Assembly (NCBI GenBank): GCA_003155705.1
Contig: PMEC01000045.1
Coordinates: 1-5,131 of the forward strand
DNA length: 5,131 bases
Direction: 5' to 3'
From: Bacteroidales bacterium
Lineage (GTDB): Bacteria; Bacteroidota; Bacteroidia; Bacteroidales; VadinHA17
Below the pieces are notes generated by a model, which did not search any database, had not been told where the DNA came from, and worked only from the letters and a program-made list of their open reading frames with translations. Below, piece after piece: positions 1 to 5,131 of the stretch. The translations under genes and the position numbers were made by a program. Positions within the stretch are counted from its first letter, which is position 1, and each line of letters opens with the position of its first letter.

Positions 1-608
1 AATCAGAGAGAGTATTATTTGAAGGCGATAACTATAGTAAGGAATGGCATCAGGAAGCCAAGAGAAGGGGCCTTTGCAATATTACCAGTGTTCCTGAGTC
101 GATAAGCCTTTACCTGTCAAAGGGATCAAGAGAGATGCTTGTCGGAACAGGTATCTTTACAGACAAAGAACTCGAAAGCCGTGTTGAAGTTGAATATGAG
201 AAGTTTACAAAGAAAGTCCAGATCGAAGCACGGGTATTGGGCGATCTTGCAATCAATCATATTGTTCCTACTGCGATAAGATATATGACGTCTTTAATCG
301 AAAATGTGAAGGGGTTAAAAGAGGTTTTCAATGAAATTGAATTCGAACGGCTCGCAGGAGCAAGGAAAGAGGTAATTGTGACAATTTCAGATCATATCTC
401 TGCTATTAAGAGGTTGGTAAATGATATGGTAGAGGAACGTAGAAAAGCAAATGTAATAGACGATAATTTCAAAAAAGCTATTGCATATGAGAAGAATGTG
501 AAACCTTATCTCGATGAGATAAGAGATCATATTGATAAACTTGAGCTGATTGTTGACAATGAGATGTGGCCGCTCCCGAAATACAGGGAACTGCTTTTCA
601 CAAGATAG
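1..608 (+). CDS. glnN: Glutamine synthetase type III (GlnN), C-terminal part, 5' end cut by window
   Basis: This is the 3' end of an ATP-dependent glutamine synthetase, which makes glutamine from glutamate and ammonia in the cytoplasm. The reading frame is open from base 3 without a start, giving 201 visible residues, so the gene begins upstream. The ATG at 135 is internal, because the family-like sequence SERVLFEGDNYSKEW precedes it. Seen: IQIEARVLGDLAINHIVPTA-type sequence, then a helical C-terminal region with RKANVIDD and DKLELIVDNEMWPLPKYREL, ending in LLFTR. From family knowledge, these are hallmarks of GSIII enzymes of Bacteroidetes, which are about 730 residues long and unrelated in length to GSI (about 450-470). 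The visible part is therefore roughly the last quarter and lies downstream of most of the catalytic core. A strong terminator follows the stop codon (TAG). The frame is intact, with no sign of decay. Subtype assignment is confident; regulation cannot be seen because the promoter is outside the window. Confidence 0.93.
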   Translation, partial: SERVLFEGDNYSKEWHQEAKRRGLCNITSVPESISLYLSKGSREMLVGTGIFTDKELESRVEVEYEKFTKKVQIEARVLGDLAINHIVPTAIRYMTSLIENVKGLKEVFNEIEFERLAGARKEVIVTISDHISAIKRLVNDMVEERRKANVIDDNFKKAIAYEKNVKPYLDEIRDHIDKLELIVDNEMWPLPKYRELLFTR

Positions 609-641
609 TTAGTCTTCAGTTTTTCATGGATAGTTGGTCAG

Positions 642-671
642 GGGTCCCGCAATTTGCGGGGCTCTTTGTTT
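642..671 (+). terminator. Intrinsic (rho-independent) terminator after glnN
   Basis: The left arm GGGTCCCGCA (642-651), loop ATT (652-654) and right arm TGCGGGGCTC (655-664) form a 10-pair stem with two G-T pairs and a G+C-rich core. The T-rich run TTTGTTT (665-671) follows directly. It lies 33 bases after the glnN stop codon and ahead of the next gene, so it should separate the two transcription units. Confidence 0.88.
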
Positions 672-727
672 ATAATAAATCAACCTTGGGTCACGTTACT
701 TAGTTATAGCAATATTATAAAATTGAT

Positions 728-735
728 TACTTTTA
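728..735 (+). promoter_or_regulatory. Weak candidate -7 box for the OmpA-family gene
   Basis: TACTTTTA matches the Bacteroidetes -7 consensus TAnnTTTG except for the last base and sits 23 bases before the ATG at 759. No good TTTG is found about 20 bases upstream. A promoter is expected between the terminator at 642-671 and this gene, but the exact site is uncertain. Confidence 0.25.
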
Positions 736-758
736 CTGCATAACGGATTGCCCTTAAT

Positions 759-2738
759 ATGAAATCTATTTTTCTGTTTTTTATTGTATTAATTATTGCT
801 GCATCACAGGAATCTTTTGCCCAGAAACGAAGAGTTGAAAGAGCGTATGAATATTTTAATGCAGGGGAATATTTTCTTGCTATAGACCAATTTAAAAATA
901 CTTATTCCAAATCAAAAGATAAAGCAACTAAAGCAGATATGGTTTACATGGTAGCAGAATGTTACCGTCTTATTAACGATCCCAAGAACGCGGAAATCTG
1001 GTATAAAAAAGCAGTAAAAACTGCCTATGCAAAACCTGACGCAGAATACTGGTATGCAGAATCTCTTAAGAAAAATGGTAAATACCAGCCTGCCATTGAT
1101 GAATTTAAGAAGTATAAACAACTTATGCCTGCCGATCCCAGGGCTGATCAGGAAATAAGGGCATGTGACCTGGCTGCTGAATGGCTAAGGAATCCGGAAG
1201 CCTATAAGGTAGATGAACTGAAGGATATAAACTCAAAAGATGCTGATTTCAGCCCTGCCTTTGAAAGAGACGATTTTGGAGTGATTTATTTCACCTCATC
1301 CAGGGATGAGGCACGCGGGAATAAAACACATGGTGCTACCGGACAGAACTTTACGGATATCTTCGAGAGTCGTCTGGATAAAAAAGGTAAATGGAGTATC
1401 CCCGTACCTGTCGAAATGCTTAACAGCGAGTTTGAGGATGGAACTCCTAATATCTCAACAGATTATAAAGATATTTATTTTACCAGATGTGAGGAAGGCA
1501 AGCGGGAGAAAAAGGGCTGCGCAATTATGTTCGCTGAACGGAAAGGCGATTCCTGGACAAATCCGAAGAATCTCGGAATTATGCCAGATTCAATAATTGC
1601 TGCACATCCTGCAATTTCACCCGATGGGCTTACATTATATTTTGTCTCAGATATTAAAGGAGGTTATGGTGGGAAAGATATATATCTGGTTACCAGGGAT
1701 AAACTGAATTCACCATGGTCTAAACCGAAAAATGCCGGTCCTGATATAAATACTGGCGGAGATGAACTTTTCCCTTATGTAAGAAATGACGGGACACTTT
1801 ATTTTGCATCCGATGGACATATAGGAATGGGCGGGCTTGACATCTTTAAAGCCAAACCACAGCCGGATGGAACATGGGTGGTTCAGAATATGAAGCCTCC
1901 GATAAACAGTTCTGCTGACGACTTCGGGATTGTTTTTAAGAACGAAAAAGAAGCCGGAATTTTTAGCTCAACCAGGAAAGGAAGAGGGAATGATGATCTC
2001 TATTCATTTGAAATGCCTCCATTGAAATTTAATGTTACAGGTCTGGTAAAAGATGAAAAAGCAGGTGTTGCTGCACCTGGCTCCCTGGTTAAACTGATCG
2101 CCAGCGACGCTTCCAATTTTCAGGCTGAGACCGGAACAGGAGGGGATTTCAAATTTGCACTTAAGCCGGCGGTTGATTATATCTTTCTTGCTTCAAAAAA
2201 AGGTTACCTGAACGGGAAAGAGAAAGTAACAACTAAAGGTCAGGAGAAAAGTCGTGACTTCATGGTAACGATCCTTCTTACACCTATTGATAATCCGATC
2301 GAACTGTCAAATATCTTTTATGACTTCGACAAATGGGACCTGAGACCTGAATCAATGGTCACTCTTGACAAGCTGGTCGAAACCCTTAACGATAATCCTA
2401 AAGTGACCATTGAGCTTATGTCACATACCGATTCAAGAAATACTGAAGAATACAACCTTACATTGTCTCAGAAGAGGGCTCAGTCTGTTGTAGATTATCT
2501 TATAAGTAAAGGTATAGAACTGGATAGACTTGCTGCCAAAGGATACGGAAAATCAAAACCTAAGGTTGTCGATTCAGAGATAAATACCTTATATCCTTTC
2601 CTGAAGTCTGGTGCAACGCTTACCGAGCAATATATCAACACTCTTGCCAATGACGAACAGAAGGAAATTGCCAATCAGATCAACAGAAGAACAGAGTTCA
2701 AAGTTATGAGAACTGATTATGAATCGCCGAAGAAATAA
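759..2738 (+). CDS. Exported TPR / PD40 propeller / CRD / OmpA-C protein, PorE-like
   Basis: This is a probable periplasmic envelope protein that ties an outer-membrane complex to peptidoglycan. Seen in its 659 residues: a signal peptide (1-21, hydrophobic core FLFFIVLII, likely cleavage after SFA, no lipobox cysteine); TPR-like helices (about 23-140); about five WD40/PD40 beta-propeller blades (about 160-417), with repeated YFTSSRDE, ISPDGLTLYFVSD and DGTLYFASDGH-type strands; a carboxypeptidase-regulatory-like beta domain (about 422-510); and an OmpA C-terminal domain (about 516-655). In the last, NLTLSQKRAQSVVDYL (566-581) fits the peptidoglycan-binding pattern Nx2LSx2RAx2Vx3L, with the diaminopimelate-binding pair as D558 and R573. 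The domain order is that of Porphyromonas gingivalis PorE, a type IX secretion component. Bacteroidetes carry paralogues of this architecture, often beside PorP/SprF genes, and no such neighbour is visible here, so no symbol is given. The start is fixed by the signal peptide; there is no Shine-Dalgarno, as usual in this phylum. Confidence 0.9.
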   Translation: MKSIFLFFIVLIIAASQESFAQKRRVERAYEYFNAGEYFLAIDQFKNTYSKSKDKATKADMVYMVAECYRLINDPKNAEIWYKKAVKTAYAKPDAEYWYAESLKKNGKYQPAIDEFKKYKQLMPADPRADQEIRACDLAAEWLRNPEAYKVDELKDINSKDADFSPAFERDDFGVIYFTSSRDEARGNKTHGATGQNFTDIFESRLDKKGKWSIPVPVEMLNSEFEDGTPNISTDYKDIYFTRCEEGKREKKGCAIMFAERKGDSWTNPKNLGIMPDSIIAAHPAISPDGLTLYFVSDIKGGYGGKDIYLVTRDKLNSPWSKPKNAGPDINTGGDELFPYVRNDGTLYFASDGHIGMGGLDIFKAKPQPDGTWVVQNMKPPINSSADDFGIVFKNEKEAGIFSSTRKGRGNDDLYSFEMPPLKFNVTGLVKDEKAGVAAPGSLVKLIASDASNFQAETGTGGDFKFALKPAVDYIFLASKKGYLNGKEKVTTKGQEKSRDFMVTILLTPIDNPIELSNIFYDFDKWDLRPESMVTLDKLVETLNDNPKVTIELMSHTDSRNTEEYNLTLSQKRAQSVVDYLISKGIELDRLAAKGYGKSKPKVVDSEINTLYPFLKSGATLTEQYINTLANDEQKEIANQINRRTEFKVMRTDYESPKK

Positions 2739-2768
2739 TTTCAGCCCGGCTTAATAATAATTTTTCTT

Positions 2769-2776
2769 TAAATTTG
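2769..2776 (+). promoter_or_regulatory. -7 promoter box for the ThuA-like gene
   Basis: TAAATTTG is an exact match to the Bacteroidetes -7 consensus TAnnTTTG, 29 bases before the ATG at 2806. No TTTG is found at the expected distance upstream, so only half of the promoter is supported. In such AT-rich sequence a chance match is possible. Confidence 0.45.
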
Positions 2777-2805
2777 ATTTTACGCTAAATCCTAATTCAT
2801 ATAGA

Positions 2806-3555
2806 ATGAAGAATATCCTGATAATTATCCTGACTCTGTTTTCATTTTCATTAACGGCCAATGCAGAAAGTACAAAAGACCAGCCGATTCGTGTTCTTGT
2901 TATTACAGGGGGTCACAGTTATAATAATGAGACTTTTAATGCCATGTTTGCAAGTTTTGGAAATACAATAACTTATCAGGTTGTTGAATTCCCATCTGCT
3001 TTTGAAATGTTTCTTCCTGAGAACAGGAACAAATATGATGTACTTGTATTCTATCATATGTGGCAGAAGATAACCGAAGAACAAAAAGTAGTTTTTGCAG
3101 ATTGCATAAAGCAGGGAAAACCCCTGATTGTTCTGCATCACAGTATCTGTGCTTTTGATGATTGGGAGGAATACTGGCATATAATAGGTGGGAAATATTT
3201 TCACAAACCGACTGTTCTGAATGGCAAGAAATACCCGGCTTGTTCGTACATTCATGATATTCATTTTATGGCAAATATTTCAGACATAGAACATCCTGTT
3301 ACAAAGGGGATTAAGGATTTTGAACTTTTCGATGAAACATATAAAGGTTTCTGGGTAGATCCTGGTGTGAAACCGCTTATAACGACAAATGACACAACAA
3401 GTACACCGGTAATCGGCTGGACAAAAACTTATGGGAAAGCAAGAATTGTGACCCTGCAATCTGGTCATGATTCTCCGACTTTTCAGAACCCAAACTTCAG
3501 AAAACTTTTAATTCAGGCTATTGAATGGGCTTATAATAACGGAAAGAAGGAGTAG
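2806..3555 (+). CDS. Exported ThuA-like domain protein
   Basis: This is a 249-residue protein of the ThuA-like family, which has a class I glutamine-amidotransferase-type fold named after the rhizobial trehalose-utilization protein ThuA. Seen: a signal peptide (1-20, hydrophobic ILIIILTLFSFSLT, likely cleavage after ANA), so it is probably periplasmic or exported. The mature part opens with IRVLVITGGHSYN (28-40), then YDVLVFYHM (77-85), GKPLIVLHHSICAFDDW (104-120), an EYWHIIGGKYF stretch (122-132), EHPVTKG (162-168) and a final PVIGWTKTYGKARIV to QSGHDSP region (201-224). The mature domain is about the usual size for a single ThuA domain. The GxCxG nucleophile elbow of true amidotransferases is not visible, so glutaminase activity is not expected. 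In Bacteroidetes such proteins often accompany sugar or keto-sugar degradation genes, but none is nearby, so substrate and role are unknown. It starts 67 bases after the OmpA-family gene with its own possible -7 box; co-transcription remains possible. Confidence 0.88.
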   Translation: MKNILIIILTLFSFSLTANAESTKDQPIRVLVITGGHSYNNETFNAMFASFGNTITYQVVEFPSAFEMFLPENRNKYDVLVFYHMWQKITEEQKVVFADCIKQGKPLIVLHHSICAFDDWEEYWHIIGGKYFHKPTVLNGKKYPACSYIHDIHFMANISDIEHPVTKGIKDFELFDETYKGFWVDPGVKPLITTNDTTSTPVIGWTKTYGKARIVTLQSGHDSPTFQNPNFRKLLIQAIEWAYNNGKKE

Positions 3556-3600
3556 AAATGACACTGATAACGCATACCAGCAACATCGTATCCTTCTTTT

Positions 3601-3608
3601 TATCTTTG
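3601..3608 (+). promoter_or_regulatory. -7 promoter box for purM
   Basis: TATCTTTG is an exact TAnnTTTG match followed by C, as is frequent in Bacteroidetes promoters. It ends 17 bases before the purM ATG at 3626, so the leader would be only about ten bases. No TTTG lies 19-22 bases upstream. The position directly in front of purM and the perfect core support it. Confidence 0.55.
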
Positions 3609-3625
3609 CATGTCGATAATTAATT

Positions 3626-4798
3626 ATGGCTGATAATTCAAAGTATAATCTGAGAGGCGTCTCCTCTTCAAAAGAAGACGTTCATACTGCAATTTCAGGA
3701 TTAGATAAAGGTCTGTATACCAAATCGTTCTGCAAAGTTGTTCCTGATATTCTTGGCCACGACCCGGATTTTTGCAACATTATGCATGCCGATGGGGCTG
3801 GAACAAAGTCCTCCCTTGCTTATATCTATTGGAGAGAGACCGGTGATATATCTGTATGGAAAGGAATCGCACAGGATGCTATAATTATGAATCTCGACGA
3901 CTTGCTGTGCGTTGGAGCATATAATAATATATTACTCTCATCAACAATAGGACGAAACAAAAATCTTATTCCCGGCGAAGTTGTATCAGCAATAATTAAT
4001 GGCACAGAAGAGATACTTGAAGAACTTCGCCAGATGGGGATTGGAATATTTTCGTCTGGAGGAGAAACTGCAGATGTAGGAGATCTGGTCAGAACAATTA
4101 TTGTCGACTCAACAGTTGTTACCAGGATAAGGAGAGACGAAATAATTTCAAACAATAATATTAAAGCGGGAGACATAATAATAGGGCTTTCCTCCAGTGG
4201 ACAAACGACCTACGAGAATGACTATAATGGTGGCATGGGAAGCAACGGGCTTAGTTCCGCAAGACATGATATTTTTGCATACTATCTGGCGGAAAAATAT
4301 CCTGAAAGCTTTGACCCTTCGCTCTCTGGAGACCTGGTCTATTCCGGCAAATTGAGGCTGACAGATATGATAAAGGAGTTAAAGATTGATGCAGGAAAAC
4401 TCGTTCTTTCACCCACCCGCACCTATGCGCCTGTCATTAAGAAGGTTCTTGAATCAATGCGGAAAGATATTCACGGTATGGTACATTGCAGCGGAGGAGG
4501 TCAGACAAAAATTATGCACTTTATTGATAATATTCATGTTATAAAGGATAGCATGTTTACTGTTCCTCCCTTATTCAGAATAATTAAAGAACAATCAGGG
4601 ACATCCTGGGACGAGATGTATAAAGTGTTCAACATGGGACACCGTTTTGAAATATATACTAAACCGGAAAATGCCGAAAAAATAATTGAGATCTCTGCTG
4701 TATTCAACCTCGAAGCTAAAATCATTGGACATTGCGAATCTTCATCAGAGAAAAAACTTACAATAAGTTCTGAAAACGGGAATTTCGAATATTTTTAA
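3626..4798 (+). CDS. purM: Phosphoribosylformylglycinamidine cyclo-ligase (AIR synthase), long Bacteroidetes form
   Basis: This enzyme closes formylglycinamidine ribonucleotide to aminoimidazole ribonucleotide using ATP, the fifth step of cytoplasmic purine synthesis. Seen in the 390 residues: N-terminal YNLRGVSSSKEDVH; HADGAGTKSSLA (54-65), the counterpart of the TDGVGTK nucleotide motif of E. coli PurM; the dimer-core helix region DAIIMNLDDLLCVGA (84-98); GGETADVGD (145-153), matching GGETAEM; GDIIIGLSSSGQT (182-194), opening the C-terminal AIRS domain; SPTRTYAPVIKKVL (262-275); HCSGGGQTK (287-295); and MYKVFNMGHR (331-340), matching MYRTFNCG. It is about 45 residues longer than E. coli PurM (345). 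The extra sequence lies mainly at about 195-255 (YENDYNGGMGSNGLSS onward), as I remember for Bacteroidetes orthologues. The start is supported by the homologous N-terminus and the -7 box. The neighbour prfA fits a common Bacteroidetes order. Confidence 0.9.
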   Translation: MADNSKYNLRGVSSSKEDVHTAISGLDKGLYTKSFCKVVPDILGHDPDFCNIMHADGAGTKSSLAYIYWRETGDISVWKGIAQDAIIMNLDDLLCVGAYNNILLSSTIGRNKNLIPGEVVSAIINGTEEILEELRQMGIGIFSSGGETADVGDLVRTIIVDSTVVTRIRRDEIISNNNIKAGDIIIGLSSSGQTTYENDYNGGMGSNGLSSARHDIFAYYLAEKYPESFDPSLSGDLVYSGKLRLTDMIKELKIDAGKLVLSPTRTYAPVIKKVLESMRKDIHGMVHCSGGGQTKIMHFIDNIHVIKDSMFTVPPLFRIIKEQSGTSWDEMYKVFNMGHRFEIYTKPENAEKIIEISAVFNLEAKIIGHCESSSEKKLTISSENGNFEYF

Positions 4799-4811
4799 AA
4801 AATATTCGAAA
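4783..4811 (+). repeat. AT-rich perfect inverted repeat across the purM stop codon
   Basis: The arm TTTCGAATATTTT (4783-4795) and the arm AAAATATTCGAAA (4799-4811) pair perfectly over 13 bases. The three-base loop, TAA at 4796-4798, is exactly the purM stop codon. There is no T-run after the right arm (AAC ATTCG-type sequence follows), so it is not a classical intrinsic terminator on the + strand. It could still protect or pause the transcript end. Confidence 0.8.
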
Positions 4812-4866
4812 AACTATTCGTTCTGAAATATTTCTTTAGTACTGCAAATCTCCTCGCTTTAATGAT

Positions 4867-4879
4867 TGACTTAAAGTCA
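4867..4879. repeat. 13-base palindrome upstream of the prfA promoter
   Basis: TGACT-TAA-AGTCA has two perfect five-base arms around a three-base centre. It lies 36 bases upstream of the prfA -33 element, in the purM-prfA gap. Size and symmetry would suit a dimeric regulator site, but a single copy of this size can occur by chance and no matching regulator is visible. Confidence 0.3.
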
Positions 4880-4915
4880 GATACCTGAAGCCCGACGCCT
4901 TTGTGCCATTTTGCT

Positions 4916-4947
4916 TTTGCACTGTTCAACCTTATTTATTACCTTTG
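4916..4947 (+). promoter_or_regulatory. Complete Bacteroidetes-type promoter for prfA
   Basis: The -33 element TTTG (4916-4919), a 20-base spacer and the -7 element TACCTTTG (4940-4947) match the consensus of the Bacteroidetes primary sigma factor (TTTG, about 19-22 bases, TAnnTTTG). Transcription would start around 4953-4956, leaving a leader of about 15-18 bases before the ATG at 4971. It is the best promoter in the window and implies that prfA can be expressed independently of purM. Confidence 0.75.
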
Positions 4948-4970
4948 CACCCTGAAAATTCTATGATTAT

Positions 4971-5131
4971 ATGGCAAACAACATGATACTTGAGAGGCTT
5001 GAGGGTGTGAAGCAGAGGTTTATTGAGGTAGGTGAGCTTCTTACCAAACCTGATGTGCTCTCGGATATGGAAAGGTATGTCAAACTGAACAGGGAATACA
5101 AAGATCTTCAGCCGATTATAGAGTCATACGA
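4971..5131 (+). CDS. prfA: Peptide chain release factor 1, N-terminal part, 3' end cut by window
   Basis: RF1 ends translation at UAA and UAG stop codons on the ribosome. Only 53 complete codons are visible, covering the N-terminal helical region: ILERLEGVKQRFIEVGELL (6-24), then TKPDVLSDMERYVKLNREYK (25-44) and a DLQPIIESY helix (45-53). This KPDVL/D-x-x-RYVKLN-[KR]-EYK-x-L pattern is typical of RF1 N-termini, with a total family length of about 355-360 residues. The GGQ and PxT motifs lie beyond the window. The ATG at 4971 is chosen because the frame fits the family N-terminus and sits just behind a good promoter; the ATG at 4963 is in another frame. There is no Shine-Dalgarno. RF2 has a similar region, but the sequence and the purM neighbour favour RF1. 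Confidence 0.88.
   Translation, partial: MANNMILERLEGVKQRFIEVGELLTKPDVLSDMERYVKLNREYKDLQPIIESY

Noticed and set aside
135..137. ATG as a start for a separate 157-residue protein
   Set aside because: The frame is open and family-like upstream to the window edge, so this is an internal methionine of glutamine synthetase III and not a start.
912..1121. 69-codon open frame on the - strand inside the OmpA-family gene
   Set aside because: It lies wholly within a well-supported gene, its translation has no recognizable motif, and its composition is that expected for the antisense of Lys/Tyr-rich TPR coding sequence.
1306..1596. 96-codon + strand frame overlapping the propeller part of the OmpA-family gene
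   Set aside because: It is in an alternative frame within continuous PD40 repeats and has no motif of its own.
2744..2765. Possible terminator after the OmpA-family gene (AGCCCGGCT followed by an A/T-rich run)
   Set aside because: The stem is only three to four pairs with a loop too small to be stable, and TAATAATAA interrupts the distance to the T-run, so termination here is not supported.
2851..3264. 137-codon open frame on the - strand inside the ThuA-like gene
   Set aside because: It is fully antisense to a gene with clear family motifs and a signal peptide; the translation resembles no family I know and lacks a promoter-like start region.
3826..4176. 116-codon open frame on the - strand inside purM
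   Set aside because: It is antisense to conserved PurM motifs such as GGETAD; its Ser/Ile-rich translation is typical of a shadow frame.
4963..4965. Alternative ATG just upstream of prfA
   Set aside because: It is out of frame with the RF1 N-terminal sequence; the ATG at 4971 gives the family-like protein.

Overview
The window looks like an ordinary chromosomal core region of a member of the Bacteroidota. Four things support this. The first gene is a type III (GlnN) glutamine synthetase of the Bacteroidetes subtype. The second is a TPR / beta-propeller / OmpA protein with the architecture of the type IX secretion protein PorE. The AIR synthase is the long (about 390-residue) Bacteroidetes form and lies directly upstream of prfA. 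Starts have almost no Shine-Dalgarno sequences, while several genes are preceded by the Bacteroidetes -7 box TAnnTTTG. Base composition is AT-rich and looks even throughout. I see no insertion sequence, phage gene, tRNA, rRNA, CRISPR array or other sign of transfer.

Layout, all on the + strand: (1) 1-608, the 3' end of glnN, closed by a strong intrinsic terminator at 642-671; (2) 759-2738, a complete 659-residue secreted or periplasmic OmpA-family protein with four domains; (3) 2806-3555, a 249-residue exported ThuA-like protein with its own -7 box; (4) 3626-4798, purM, with a -7 box only 17 bases before its start and an AT-rich perfect inverted repeat whose loop is the stop codon; (5) 4971-5131, the first 53 codons of prfA (peptide chain release factor 1), behind the best promoter of the window (-33 TTTG, 20-base spacer, -7 TACCTTTG).

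The genes do not form one pathway. Glutamine synthetase makes glutamine, which the purine pathway containing PurM consumes, but the terminator and separate promoters argue for independent transcription units. The OmpA-like protein probably anchors an envelope complex to peptidoglycan. The ThuA-like protein is probably a periplasmic sugar-related protein of unknown substrate. The purM-prfA order is a familiar Bacteroidetes arrangement.

I found no convincing new biological system. The most unusual details are the hairpin that places the purM stop codon in its loop, a 13-base palindrome upstream of the prfA promoter, and a 21-codon open frame with an unusually good Shine-Dalgarno sequence that fills the gap between the ThuA-like gene and purM.
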